64,000 nt of DNA from Nocardia acididurans (GCF_016741815.1 NZ_JAERRJ010000002.1:496001-560000), one strand, 5' to 3'. Positions 26,038 to 36,980 are shown, counted from the stretch's first letter. The notes: generated from the sequence alone by a model not told the origin. Translations and numbers: made by a program.

Positions 26038-26120
26038 CAGCCCGAATGCCCGGTTCCCGGCGCCCCGAAGACCGACAATGAGCGAGTCAGGGGTGGCCGG
26101 CGCGGATTGGGGTGTCGCCA

Positions 26121-27331
26121 ATGTCCGGTATGTCACGCACGAAAGCGCTGCGCGTGCTCTGGGGTGCACTCGGCGCGGCACTGCTGCTCGCCGCATGCGG
26201 CGTGGCAGGCACCGCGACCCCCGCCGAAATCGATGTCCGCACGCTGGATGTCGGGTCCTATCCGGTCGACAAGTTCCGGCACGAGCAGGGCGCCCAGGGC
26301 AACGGCGCACTGATCGAGGGCATGCGTATGTCGGAGGCCGTGGCCGTCGGCCCGACCGTCGACGAGTCGCTGACGGTCGGCCTGCGCGGCGAGGTCGTCC
26401 TCGACGCGAGCGCCGCCGAGATCGGCTACCTGGCCGTCAATTCGGCTGCCGTACTGCGGAATCGGAACATGCTCGTCGGCTATGCCGCGATCGCCTCGGA
26501 CACCGCCGCACCCGCCGACACCTACCTCCCGGATCCCCCCGCCACCACCGTGATCAACCTCGTCATGCGCTTCCCGACCGAAGCCGAGGCCACACTCACC
26601 GCCCGCGAACTCGAGGATGTCGACTTCGCCTACGCCGCCGACCAGAACAAGCGCCTCGGCCTCGCCGACTATCCGGACGCCTACATCCACTGGCGGCCCG
26701 GCATCGAGAATGTCGGCGCCTTCATGGCCTACAAGGATTTCGTGATCTCCCTGCTCGTCCAGCGGCCCAGCGCCGACTCCGAGGATCTGCTGGACTGGAT
26801 CCGGAAGACCTTGGACGCCCAGGTCGCCCGCCTCGACGCCTTCGGGGCCACCCCGCCGACCGCGTCGACCGGCTGACCATCGACCCGGACGGCGTCCTCG
26901 ATCGCGCCGTCACCGCGCATCGCGGCACCCGCGCCCCGGACCCCGAGACCTTCGGCGTGTACGGCCCGGCCTACTTCACCCACAACGCACCCGATCAAAC
27001 CCTGGTCGGCCGCCTGATGAGCGACAACGGAACCGACCGCATCGGCATCGTCGACGGCACGGCGATCATGCGCACCCGCGACACCGCGGCGGCCCTCGCC
27101 CTGAGCTCCGGGCTGGCGAATAACCTCGGTACCGCCTTCGACCCGATCGCGGGCCCCGAAACCGTCCCCGCGGTGCGGTGTTTCGAACGCGCGTCGGCCG
27201 CCGCCGCGGGCCTGCCCTACCGCTGCTATGTCGCCTACAAGCGCTACGCCGCGATCGTCACCAGCGATTCGGAGCAGGACCTGAAGCGTAAGACCGCCGC
27301 TCAGTACGCGCTGCTGGCCAACAGCCTGTAG
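26121..27331 (+). pseudogene. Lipoprotein gene broken by a frameshift (DUF7373-like)
   Basis: Codons from ATG 26121 give a signal peptide with lipobox LLAAC and a 250-residue body ending in 'RLDAFGATPP', then an immediate stop (26874-26876). The same protein style continues in another frame from about 26856, 'DRVDRLTIDPDGVLDRAVTAHRGT', to a TAG at 27331. Adding one C to the C-run at 26851-26854 would join both into a single protein of about 400 residues reading 'GATPADRVDRLTIDPDG'. This length and content resemble the DUF7373 lipoproteins common in Nocardia. Either the strain carries a broken copy or one base was lost in sequencing; GTG 26112 is an alternative start. Confidence 0.75.
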
Positions 27332-27361
27332 CGTCCTGAGCGGAGAGGGGGATGAACAGAT

Positions 27362-28681
<1,320 letters not shown>

Positions 28682-28888
28682 ATCGCTCCGCATGCTGTAT
28701 TCATGAATTCCGTAGCGAGTCGTGAATGCGAATGCGAGTGAGGCAGTGAGCGAAAGCGGCACACCGCGCGGAGCGTCGGCGCCCGGCGGACCGGCCGCGG
28801 TATCGGGCCGAAAGTCACTGCGCCGCACCCGGATCAGACCGAGGCCGACAGTATCGCCGCGACGCCATGCAGTGAGGAGCGCGACCCC

Positions 28889-29764
28889 ATGCCCACCATT
28901 CCGATAGTCGACGGCCACCTGCACCTGTGGGACACGTCGCACGACTGGTATCCGAAGCTGGCCGCCTTCGCCGTACAGCTGGGCAAACCCGAACTGGCGC
29001 AGCCGTTCCTGCTCGCCGACTACGAGCGGGCGGCGGGCGAGACCCGGGTCGCGGGACTGGTGCACGTCTCGGCCACCACCGCGCCGCACGCCTATCTGGC
29101 GGAGACCCGGTGGGTATCGGACCTGGCCGCGCGGGCCGACCGGCCGGTCGCCCTCATCGGCACGGTCGATCCCACGCTGCCCACCGGCGACCTCGTCGAC
29201 CACCTCGAGCAGCAGTCGCGCAGCCCGCAGTTCCGTGGCGTCCGCGTCTACCGGGGTCTCGTGCCGAACACCCCGGCCGCCGACACCGTCGCCGCCTGGC
29301 TGCGGGATCACGACGCCGTCTTCGATCTCGTCACCTCCCCCGCCGACACCACCGACTGGATCGACTTCCTCGCCGGCTATCCGACGCTGCGGGTCGTCCT
29401 CGAACACCTCGGCCTGCCCGGCGGTTTCGACCAGGATCAGCGCAATGCCTGGCAGAAGTCCCTCACCCTGGCCGCCAAGGAGACCGACTGGCGCTGCAAG
29501 GTCTCAGGTCTCGGCATGATCTGCCCCGACCTGTCCTGGGACTCCCTGGCCTTCTGGCTCGAGACCACCGCCGACCTGTGGGGCTGGCGACGGCTGCTGT
29601 TCGGGTCGAATATGCCCGTCGACACCAGGGCGGGCAGCTTCACCGAACTGCTGGCCACCGTCGACCGCATGGTGGCCGCCGACGCCACCGAGCAGGAGGC
29701 CGAATTCTTCTACGCCGACAATGCCGCGGAGACCTATCGGCTCGGCCCGCTCAGTGCGCGCTGA
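28889..29764 (+). CDS. Amidohydrolase-2 family metal hydrolase (fuconolactonase-like)
   Basis: A 291-residue TIM-barrel hydrolase. The metal motif DGHLHLW (residues 8-14) opens the protein; 'VLEHLGLPG' and 'LLFGSNMPVD' supply the later histidine and aspartate positions of the amidohydrolase-2 group, which includes L-fuconolactone hydrolases and decarboxylases. The substrate is not decided by sequence. GAGGAG nine bases before ATG. Its end overlaps the Uma2-like gene on the other strand by 14 bases. Confidence 0.85.
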   Translation: MPTIPIVDGHLHLWDTSHDWYPKLAAFAVQLGKPELAQPFLLADYERAAGETRVAGLVHVSATTAPHAYLAETRWVSDLAARADRPVALIGTVDPTLPTGDLVDHLEQQSRSPQFRGVRVYRGLVPNTPAADTVAAWLRDHDAVFDLVTSPADTTDWIDFLAGYPTLRVVLEHLGLPGGFDQDQRNAWQKSLTLAAKETDWRCKVSGLGMICPDLSWDSLAFWLETTADLWGWRRLLFGSNMPVDTRAGSFTELLATVDRMVAADATEQEAEFFYADNAAETYRLGPLSAR

Positions 29765-30302
29765 GCTGAGAGACCAGGCGGCTGCCGGTCAACCGGTACT
29801 CCGTGCCGACCAATTCGTACATGCTGATGAATCCGTCCAGATCGTCGGAGCCGGTGTCGCCGCGGACGATCCAGTAGTGCGGGATGCCGAGCATGGCGTA
29901 CACGCGCAGTTTGTCGATGGCCTCGCGGACCTGCCCGTCCTGCCAGACCGCCTCCACCACGGTCAGCAGATGCGCCGGATCGTGGGTGGTGCTGTGCTTG
30001 TCCGGGCGGTGACCGGCCTGGAACACCACGCCGTCGGCGACGAAGTTGTGGTGGCCGGTGTCGCCCCGGGCGAATCCGCTGTCGGCGACGTACTGGTCGC
30101 CGGCGACCTCGTAACCGAGCCGGCGCCAGAACTCGAGCACGGTGAACACGATCCGGGAATACCAGAACGTGACGGGCATGAGTGTCAGCTCCAATCGACC
30201 GGCTCGCAGCTCCCACGCCCAGCCGCGCGGAACACGCGGCAGGGCTTCGAATTCGGCACGTGTACGGACGCCGGTCAGTGGTAGGTCGAGCTGTGCGGTC
30301 AA
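29751..30302 (-). CDS. Uma2 family protein (PD-(D/E)XK nuclease fold)
   Basis: A 183-residue protein similar to the Uma2/DUF820 family: 'EFEALPRVPRGWAWELRAGRLELTLMP', 'VADGVVF', 'LTVVEAVWQ' and 'EAIDKLRVYAMLGIPHYWIV', which correspond to the E...D...ExK-like core and the usual 'K..Y...GV..YW'. Such proteins are predicted nucleases of unknown target, often present in many copies. The TTG at 30302 is chosen because GGGGAGAG stands just upstream and the length then equals the family's; a longer frame runs to 30416. No partner gene is nearby. Confidence 0.78.
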   Translation of the reverse strand: MTAQLDLPLTGVRTRAEFEALPRVPRGWAWELRAGRLELTLMPVTFWYSRIVFTVLEFWRRLGYEVAGDQYVADSGFARGDTGHHNFVADGVVFQAGHRPDKHSTTHDPAHLLTVVEAVWQDGQVREAIDKLRVYAMLGIPHYWIVRGDTGSDDLDGFISMYELVGTEYRLTGSRLVSQLSAH

Positions 30303-30672
30303 CGACTCTCCCCTGCGGTTCCGGCGGCCGACAAGACTGGAACACCATAACCTCAGATTGGGCGCTTGCCCGGTAGGACACTCGACCGGTAACTGAGAGT
30401 TAGCCAACTGTGTCACGGAGTTACGCGAAAACTGTTGTCACACACAACATCTGGAATAGCGGTGTGGTGACCAGTCACACATGTGAGTAGGGCCGGTTTC
30501 GCTTGATAGGGATTTTCGTGACCCGTAAAGTTACCTATCAGTTAGGCACGAAGGTGTTCCTACCTCGGCCCGACTTCTGCTAGGGGGCCACTCACTCACG
30601 TCCGCATCCACCGACGCATGTCGGACGAACAACGTTGTGCATCAACAAGTTCGTATGAATAAGGAGGGGACG
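30303..30672. promoter_or_regulatory. 370-base divergent promoter region rich in inverted repeats
   Basis: No gene is seen. Several perfect inverted repeats lie between the Uma2-like gene and the acyl reductase: GTTGT/ACAAC (30434-30448), GTGAC-CA-GTCAC (30467-30478), TGATAGG (30504-30510) with CCTATCA (30534-30540), CCGAC-GCAT-GTCGG (30611-30624) and the palindrome ACAACGTTGT (30629-30638). The AT content is higher than nearby. This suits a regulated promoter for the acyl reductase, whose ribosome site AAGGAGGGG precedes its ATG directly. Confidence 0.5.
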
Positions 30673-32688
30673 ATGGTTTCCTACATCGTCACAGGCGGAA
30701 CCGGATTCCTGGGGCGGCGAGTCATCGCCGATCTGCTCCGCCGCGACTCGGACGCCGTGGTTCACGCGCTGGTCCGCGAGGCGTCGGTGGCCAAACTGCA
30801 CGAGATGGCGCTCGGCTGGGGCGCCGAGGACCGTGTCTTCCCGCTGGTGGGCGACCTCACCGCGCCCGGTCTCGGCCTCGCCGACGAGGCGCCGCGCGCC
30901 GACCACGTCATCCACCTCGGCGCGGTCTACGACATGACCGCCGACGAGGACGCCACCTACGCCGCCAATGTGCAGGGGACGCGCGCGGTCGCGGAACTGG
31001 CGCTGGCCCTGGGCGCGGTCATGCATCACGTGTCGTCGGTCGCGGTCGCGGGGGATCACCAGGGCAAGTTCTTCGAGGACGACTTCGACCTGGGGCAGCG
31101 GCTGAACTCGCCGTACCACCGGACCAAGTTCGAGGCCGAGAAGCTGGTGCGCGAGACCGCCGGACTGCGCTGGCGGGTGTACCGCCCGGCCATCGTGGTC
31201 GGTGATTCGCGAACCGGCGAGATGGACAAGATCGACGGGCCGTACTACTTCTTCCCCGCCATCGCCGGGCTGGCGGCACTGCCGTCGCAGGTGCCGTTCC
31301 CGGTGCCGGATCTGGGCGCGACCAATATCGTTCCGGTCGACTACGTCTCGGCCGCCATGGTCGAACTGATCCTGCGGCCCGGCCTGATCGGGCGCACCTT
31401 CCACCTGACCAATCCGGAACCGCAGCCGTTCGGCGAGGTGTACGCGGCGCTGGCGCGCGCGGCCGGAGCGCCGACCGGCATCGGCACGCTGCCGGGCAGC
31501 CACACCGCCCTGCACGCCCTGGGCGGGCTGCCGGGTGTGCCCGCCGTGCGCGATTTCCTGTTGGAGCGCTTCGGAATTCCGGCCGAGGTGGCCCCGCACA
31601 CCGCCTTCGAATCGGAGTTCATCTCGGAGTCGACACAGGCGATCCTGCGCGGCACCGGTATCGAGGTGCCCGCCTTCGAGGACTACGCGGCCACCCTGTG
31701 GAACTACTGGGCCGATCATCTGGATCCCGACCGCGCCCGCCGCGGCGACGGTGAACCGCTCGACGGACGCATCGTCCTGATCACCGGGGCCTCCTCCGGT
31801 ATCGGCCTGGCCACCGCGCACGCCGTGGCCCGGCGCGGGGCGACCGTGCTCATGGTCGCCCGCACCCCCGAGGATCTCGAGGCCGCGGCCGCCCAGGTGC
31901 GCGCCGAAAGCGGTGCGGCACAGGCGTACACCTGCGATATCACCGACGAGAAGTCGGTCGAACTGCTCGTCAAGCAGGTGCTGGCCGACCACGGTCACGT
32001 CGACTTCGTGGTGAACAACGCCGGGCGCTCCATCCGCCGCGCGGTGGTCAACTCCACCGACCGCATGCACGACTTCGAGCGCACCATGGCCGTCAACTAC
32101 TTCGGCGCGGTCCGCCTCATCCTGGCCCTGCTCCCGTCCATGCGCGAACGCCGCTTCGGCCACTTCGTCAACATCTCCTCCATCGCCGTGCAGACCAAGG
32201 TCCCCCGCTTCGCCGCCTACGTGGCCAGCAAGTCGGCCCTGGACAACTTCAGCGAGATCGCTGCCGTCGAAAACGCCGACGCCGGAATCACTTTCACCTC
32301 GGTCCGGATGCCCCTGGTCCGCACCCCCATGATCGCCCCCACCGACCTCTACAAGTCCATCCCGGTCCACACCCCCGACCAGGCCGCCGATATCGTCGTC
32401 CGCGCCCTCGAACACCGCCCCACCCGCATCGACACCCCCATCGGCACCTTCGCCCAGTTCGTCGACACCGTCATGCCATCGGTCAAGCGCGCCATCCTCC
32501 ACCAGGGCTACCGCATGTTCGGCGAATCCAAGGCCGCCAAGAACATCGAGCCCCCGGCGGACAGCACCGAACAATCACCCTCGAACCGCAGCCCGCTGCT
32601 GGCCCTGGCCCCCATCGTGCAACCCCTCATGGGCCTGCCGACCCCCGCCGCCCGCATCGCCAACCGCATCCCGGGCCTGCACTGGTAA
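30673..32688 (+). CDS. Two-domain acyl reductase/SDR (AcrA1-like)
   Basis: A 671-residue fusion. The N-terminal domain is an extended SDR of the fatty-acyl reductase/male-sterility type with 'VTGGTGFLGRRVIADLL' and 'SPYHRTKFEAEKLV'; the C-terminal domain, from about residue 370, is a classical SDR with 'LITGASSGIGLATA', 'NNAGRS' and 'YVASKSAL'. This is the layout of mycobacterial AcrA1 (Rv3391), described as an acyl-CoA reductase. It would reduce fatty acyl thioesters to aldehydes or alcohols, suitable for wax esters, and a wax ester synthase lies 4.5 kb away. Near-ideal ribosome site at the ATG. Confidence 0.88.
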   Translation: MVSYIVTGGTGFLGRRVIADLLRRDSDAVVHALVREASVAKLHEMALGWGAEDRVFPLVGDLTAPGLGLADEAPRADHVIHLGAVYDMTADEDATYAANVQGTRAVAELALALGAVMHHVSSVAVAGDHQGKFFEDDFDLGQRLNSPYHRTKFEAEKLVRETAGLRWRVYRPAIVVGDSRTGEMDKIDGPYYFFPAIAGLAALPSQVPFPVPDLGATNIVPVDYVSAAMVELILRPGLIGRTFHLTNPEPQPFGEVYAALARAAGAPTGIGTLPGSHTALHALGGLPGVPAVRDFLLERFGIPAEVAPHTAFESEFISESTQAILRGTGIEVPAFEDYAATLWNYWADHLDPDRARRGDGEPLDGRIVLITGASSGIGLATAHAVARRGATVLMVARTPEDLEAAAAQVRAESGAAQAYTCDITDEKSVELLVKQVLADHGHVDFVVNNAGRSIRRAVVNSTDRMHDFERTMAVNYFGAVRLILALLPSMRERRFGHFVNISSIAVQTKVPRFAAYVASKSALDNFSEIAAVENADAGITFTSVRMPLVRTPMIAPTDLYKSIPVHTPDQAADIVVRALEHRPTRIDTPIGTFAQFVDTVMPSVKRAILHQGYRMFGESKAAKNIEPPADSTEQSPSNRSPLLALAPIVQPLMGLPTPAARIANRIPGLHW

Positions 32689-32831
32689 TCGCCGCCCGAG
32701 TCGCCGTGGACAACCTCGGCCGACGCTTCGCGGTCACCGATGGAGAACGAGTCACCATCATCCAACTCGGCTGAACTGGGCATCCCCTTAAGGTGAAGGC
32801 TGACGGGCCTGCCCGCCGAGAGGAGTTGTCG

Positions 32832-34073
32832 ATGGACGCCGAAACCTATGTGCCGTTTCGGAAGAGTGCGGTGGTGTCGCTGTGCGCGGAGGAGTTGGCC
32901 GGGGGTGAGCGGGAGTCGTTCCTGGAGTTCGCCAAGCTGTTGGATGCGTTGACGCACTATGGGTTTCATGTGCGAGGTGAGGCCCTGCTGGATGCCTATC
33001 AGATGGTCGATCCGGCCGAGGATGTGCGGACCGTCCGGGCGGTGACGGCAGTACAGCGGGCGGCGGCGCGGCAGGCTGTGGAGCGGGAACTGATCGCCTT
33101 GGCGGAGGCCGCGGAGTTCACGCTCATCGAAAGTAGTGAGATACAGCGGGCTTTCGACGAGCACTCACTGGTGAAGGTGCGGTTGGAGGTCGATGACGAT
33201 CAGATCGAGACCGCACTGTTCTTCCGTCGCGGGGTGTCGCAGCGCACCGAACGGGTGAAGTCGCTGTTCGGGTTGCGCAAGCGGGATATCGAATTCACCA
33301 GCTACGCCAAGGTTCTCGTCTACATCGCCTTCGCCGACAGTGCGGAGGGCGGAGCGGAGCGGCCACGCCGGGGTGTGCTGTTGAAGCTGTTTCAGAACGT
33401 CCCCGCCGACGACCTCGAGATGCTGTACCCGAATGTGCGAGTGGGCATGCGGTCGGTGGACAAGCTCCTCATCGGCGTCCCGGCGGTGGTCTCGGGAATC
33501 ATCGTGGTGGTCACGAAGCTGCTTGCGGCACTGGGACCTTTGGTGCTCCTCCTCGCCTTCTGGTTGGGGGTTCGCGACGAATCCGTATCCCTGAACCAAG
33601 CCTCCCTGCTCACCCTGGGCGCAGGCGTGGTCGCCTTCGCGGGGTACGTGATCCGGCAGTTCTCCAAGTTCAAGAACCGCAAGATCAAACTCATGAAGAA
33701 CCTGGCCGAACACCTCTACTTCCGTAACCTCGACAACGGTCCGGGCGTCTTCCACCACTTACTCGACGCCGCAGAGGAATCCGAGGTCAAGGAAACCCTG
33801 CTCGCCTACCACTTCCTGTGCACCGCCGAGACCCCGCTCACCGCCGCCGCCCTCGACGAGCGTGTCGAAACCTGGTTCCGCCGCCGCTGGCAGATGCCCC
33901 TGGACTACGACCTTCCCGACGCCCTGCGCAAACTCCGGAGTCTGGGCCTGCTCACCGAGGACGAGCACGGCGCACTCCACGTCCTCCCGCTGCCGGAGGC
34001 GAAGCAACGCCTGGATACCCAGTGGGACAATGTCTTCCGTGTTCCCGCTGCCGGTGCGGCGGTCAGTCCGTAG
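32832..34073 (+). CDS. DUF3754 membrane protein
   Basis: A 413-residue protein of the DUF3754/TMEM143-like group: a cytoplasmic part with 'YVPFRKSAVVSLCAEEL' and 'VRLEVDDDQIETALFFRRGVSQRTERVKSLFGLRKRDIEFTSY', then 'LLKLFQNVPADDLEMLYPN', two membrane segments (about residues 215-270), and 'NRKIKLMKNLAEHLYFRNLDNGPGVFHHLLDAAEESEVKE'. No activity is known for the family. GAGGAG six bases before ATG supports the start. Its end overlaps the following serine hydrolase by 11 bases on the other strand. Confidence 0.82.
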   Translation: MDAETYVPFRKSAVVSLCAEELAGGERESFLEFAKLLDALTHYGFHVRGEALLDAYQMVDPAEDVRTVRAVTAVQRAAARQAVERELIALAEAAEFTLIESSEIQRAFDEHSLVKVRLEVDDDQIETALFFRRGVSQRTERVKSLFGLRKRDIEFTSYAKVLVYIAFADSAEGGAERPRRGVLLKLFQNVPADDLEMLYPNVRVGMRSVDKLLIGVPAVVSGIIVVVTKLLAALGPLVLLLAFWLGVRDESVSLNQASLLTLGAGVVAFAGYVIRQFSKFKNRKIKLMKNLAEHLYFRNLDNGPGVFHHLLDAAEESEVKETLLAYHFLCTAETPLTAAALDERVETWFRRRWQMPLDYDLPDALRKLRSLGLLTEDEHGALHVLPLPEAKQRLDTQWDNVFRVPAAGAAVSP

Positions 34074-35217
34074 CGCACAGCGCCGCGTCGACCACCTCCA
34101 GGACACGCGTCGTGGGCTCGGCGGTGGTGGGCACCTGATTGATGGTCACGGTGACCGCCCTGCCGTCGTCGGTGACACCGCCACGCACCTCGAACCCGTC
34201 GATATCGCCACCGTGACCCCAGCTGTCCTTCCCACACGACAGTGAACTGCGCATGAGACCCAAACCGTAGTCCAAGGATTCGCCTGCGCCCGGCACCGGC
34301 ACCGTCTGTTTCATCTCCGCCAACTGCGCGGGCGCGAGCAATTCACCATTCAGCAGGGCGGTGAAAAACCGATTGAGATCCGCACCGGTGGAAACCATCG
34401 CCCCCGCGGCCCCCGCCACGGACACATTCTGCTCCGTGTAATCGACCCGCACGCCATCGGTCTCCAGATAGCCGACCGGATGTGGCCCGCGAATCCCGGT
34501 CTCCCCCGGATCGGGATAGTAGGTGTCCCGCAATCCGAGTGGTTCGATGATGCGCCGCGTGATCTCCGCACCGAGCGAATTCCCGGTGATCTTCTCGATC
34601 ACCATCCCCGCGATCGCGTAGTTCGTATTGGAATAGGCCCACCCCGCCCCCGGCTCGAATTCCGCCGGCGCGGTGAGCGCTTGACGCACCACCTCCGCCA
34701 TATCCACCGTCATCCACCGAAGCTCCGCGCTCTGGACCGCGATCTGCCCCGGCCCCGGCGTCGCCCCGAACTCGGCCGCGTACTCCGGCAATCCACTGGT
34801 GTGCTGCAACAGATTTCGCACCGTGATCCGATCCCCATCGATCCCCGGCCCCCACACCACCCCGGGCAGATACCGCTCCACGCCCGCGTCGAGCTCGACC
34901 GCGCCCTCCCCCGCCAACTGCAACATCACCGTTGCCACAAACGTTTTCGTATTACTGCCGATCCGCACCCGCGCCCCTTCCGGAAACGGGGTCCCCCGCT
35001 CGATATCCCCCACTCCCGCCTGCGCACTCCACACCGACCCGCCCGCACCGACCACCACCTGCGCCCCCGGCACCGCACCACCGGCGACCACTCGATTCAA
35101 CGCCTCGACCACCGCACCCCGCCCGGCCCCGTCCCCCGCGGCACAACCCACCACCAGCCCGGCAGCCGACACCCCGGCCGCCACCATCGCCATCCCACGA
35201 CCCACCTTGACCCGCAC
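34063..35217 (-). CDS. Serine hydrolase lipoprotein (beta-lactamase fold)
   Basis: A 384-residue lipoprotein with lipobox LVVGC at residues 21-25. The hydrolase domain has SNTK, 'AYSNTNYAIAGMV' and 'WGHGGDIDGFE', the same three motifs as the protein at 19964-21121, with which it also shares 'TRRI..PLGL.DTY.P' and the 'FFAAL' stretch. The two are clear paralogues; this one is membrane-anchored, the other is not. It acts outside the membrane on an unknown ester or peptide. GTG start with GAGAGGAA about six bases upstream. Confidence 0.85.
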   Translation of the reverse strand: MRVKVGRGMAMVAAGVSAAGLVVGCAAGDGAGRGAVVEALNRVVAGGAVPGAQVVVGAGGSVWSAQAGVGDIERGTPFPEGARVRIGSNTKTFVATVMLQLAGEGAVELDAGVERYLPGVVWGPGIDGDRITVRNLLQHTSGLPEYAAEFGATPGPGQIAVQSAELRWMTVDMAEVVRQALTAPAEFEPGAGWAYSNTNYAIAGMVIEKITGNSLGAEITRRIIEPLGLRDTYYPDPGETGIRGPHPVGYLETDGVRVDYTEQNVSVAGAAGAMVSTGADLNRFFTALLNGELLAPAQLAEMKQTVPVPGAGESLDYGLGLMRSSLSCGKDSWGHGGDIDGFEVRGGVTDDGRAVTVTINQVPTTAEPTTRVLEVVDAALCATD

Positions 35218-35344
35218 CCTGATTCCTCTCTCGCAACGGACACGGTCACGCTACGAAAGCCACCCCCGTCCGCCCCACCCAGCGAACCCCCGTCTTTCCG
35301 GTGGTGCTACCCCCACCGGCCGTCGAACCGGGGCGAGGACGCTG

Positions 35345-36163
35345 TCACCAGCTGCCGTCGAAGAGGGCGGCGAGGGCGGGGGCCGGGTCGGCCGCGGTGG
35401 TGGTGTTCGCGATGACGACGACGATCAGGCCCGCGGCGACGACAGCCTTGAACGTGCCCAAACAGGCCAGCACGCGGCGGGTGCGGGTGTTGGAGGGTTC
35501 GGTGCGGGCGAATGCGCGCCACAGGGTGAGGCTCAAGGCGGTGCAGGCCAGGGCCACCGCACCGGCCAGAACTGCCATTGCCACGTGGTACCAGGCGAAG
35601 TCGTCGATCATCACCTGGAGGGCGGGCGAGGTGTCGGTGTGCGGTGCGCCCAGGCCCTGCCGGACCTGGTCGAGGGTTGCGGTGACGGTGCCGTCGGCGG
35701 GGTCGGCGGTGAGCATCGGGAGCAGCGAGGCGAAGGGGGCCGCGGCACCCTGGATGTTGGCGACTACCAATACGACCGAGAACAGGCCGAGCAGGGTGAC
35801 GGTTACTCCGGACGCGCCGAGGGCGAGGCCCGAGCCCGCCCCGAAACCGCGGGCCCGGACGAAGGACTTCCACAGCTGGATTCCCAGGGCCGCGAAGACG
35901 ATCACCAGCAGGGCGGCGATCGCGGCCTTGAGCATGTGGAAGCGGAACCAGTAGTCGACGACTCCGGCCAGGGCAGGAGTGAATTCGCGATCACCGGAAC
36001 TCCAGTACTCGACGAAGGTGCCGCGCACGCTGGTGCCGAGGGCTTGTTCGTCGGGGTAACGGTCCCCCGATCCGGTGGCCCGGAGTTGGGGCGGCGCCAG
36101 GACGAAGGCGGCGGACAGCAGGCCTGCGAGAGCAACGAGTATGGCGAGTCGACGACCGGGCAT
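35345..36163 (-). CDS. Membrane protein of unknown function
   Basis: A 272-residue protein with an N-terminal hydrophobic segment (residues 5-24), then about 55 polar residues, and three further membrane segments at about 80-98, 115-135 and 190-215 and one near 240-258. The extracytoplasmic stretches contain no cysteines. No family is recognised. No clear ribosome site precedes ATG 36163. It lies between a serine hydrolase and a cutinase and is expressed in the same direction as both. Confidence 0.72.
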   Translation of the reverse strand: MPGRRLAILVALAGLLSAAFVLAPPQLRATGSGDRYPDEQALGTSVRGTFVEYWSSGDREFTPALAGVVDYWFRFHMLKAAIAALLVIVFAALGIQLWKSFVRARGFGAGSGLALGASGVTVTLLGLFSVVLVVANIQGAAAPFASLLPMLTADPADGTVTATLDQVRQGLGAPHTDTSPALQVMIDDFAWYHVAMAVLAGAVALACTALSLTLWRAFARTEPSNTRTRRVLACLGTFKAVVAAGLIVVVIANTTTAADPAPALAALFDGSW

Positions 36164-36253
36164 GGGGACGCATTCTGCCTGGCGTACCGCACCGCCGTCG
36201 AGCGGGGCCGGTGAGCGGAGTAGTGCTCACCGGACCCGCAGTGCCCAGAGCGG

Positions 36254-36907
36254 TCAGAGGCGGTCGGCGGCGTAGTTGGCGGCGGCCACGAAGCTGTCGC
36301 CGTAGGCGACGTGGGCGGTGGCGTTCATGCCGCCGCCGCAGACCGGATCGCCTGAAGTGCACCAATTTCCGGTGCGCCACAGGTATTCACCGGGCACGGT
36401 CCAGCCGATGGCGCGCAACGGATCGCCGAAGAGCAGAACCGCTGCCACGCGGTCACCGAGATCGGCGGGCAGTTGCACGCGGCCGCCCACCCAGGACACC
36501 GCGCCGGTGCCGAGCGCGGCGTGCACGACGGACGCGCCCTGGGAATAGCCGACCAGGATGAAACGCTGCCCGGGGCACGCGTCGGCCTGAGAGGCCAAGT
36601 GCCCCACCAGATCCGCGCTGCCCGCGCCGAGGTTGAAGGAATAGTCGGCCGGATAGTTCACCGGGTACGCGCTCACCGACGCGGGAAGCCGGTCCTGCAG
36701 CATGCCGTAGAGCGGATTGCCCACCGCGTCTCCGAGCCAGCCGGTTTCGCCGGTGCCGCGGGCGACCACCACATCCACATCCGCACACCAGTCGGCGTGT
36801 GCGGCCGGTTGTCGTAGCGGGAAGAACATGCTCGCGGTCACCATCGCCATGGCGGCGAAAACCCAAGCCGTACGCCGATTTCCAGACAGAACCTTTCGGT
36901 CGCCCAT
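36254..36907 (-). CDS. Secreted cutinase family esterase
   Basis: A 217-residue protein with a signal peptide ending 'PAAHADWCADVDVV', followed by the cutinase fold: 'VVVARGTGETGWLGDAVG', nucleophile GYSQGA, aspartate in 'CTSGDPVCGGG' and histidine in 'ATAHVAYG'. Four cysteines fit two disulphides. These enzymes cleave lipid esters outside the cell; in mycobacteria related proteins act on TDM or triacylglycerols. ATG 36907 is chosen since GAGGGG lies nine bases upstream; a GTG at 36916 sits too close. Confidence 0.87.
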   Translation of the reverse strand: MGDRKVLSGNRRTAWVFAAMAMVTASMFFPLRQPAAHADWCADVDVVVARGTGETGWLGDAVGNPLYGMLQDRLPASVSAYPVNYPADYSFNLGAGSADLVGHLASQADACPGQRFILVGYSQGASVVHAALGTGAVSWVGGRVQLPADLGDRVAAVLLFGDPLRAIGWTVPGEYLWRTGNWCTSGDPVCGGGMNATAHVAYGDSFVAAANYAADRL

Positions 36908-36918
36908 TTCCCTCACCC

Positions 36919-36980
36919 CTCACGCCGTTGTGAGAAGCCCGGCGACTCTTGTCAGTGACAAGTGACGATTCGCCGGGCTT
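36919..36980 (-). promoter_or_regulatory. Nested inverted repeats in the cutinase 5' region
   Basis: Outer arms AAGCCCGGCGA (36935-36945) and TCGCCGGGCTT (36970-36980) enclose inner arms CTTGTCA (36948-36954) and TGACAAG (36956-36962). A third repeat, CTCAC (36919-36923) and GTGAG (36930-36934), directly borders the ribosome site of the cutinase. In RNA this would form a long hairpin plus a small one just before the start. No T-run follows on either strand. Confidence 0.6.

Noticed and set aside
29751..30302. Restriction or defence system around the Uma2-like gene
   Set aside because: No methyltransferase, helicase, toxin or other defence partner lies nearby; single Uma2 genes are common.
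30592..32574. 660-codon minus-strand frame opposite the acyl reductase
   Set aside because: Gly/His/Asp-rich antisense shadow; the plus strand has two NAD(P)-binding loops and both YxxxK sites.
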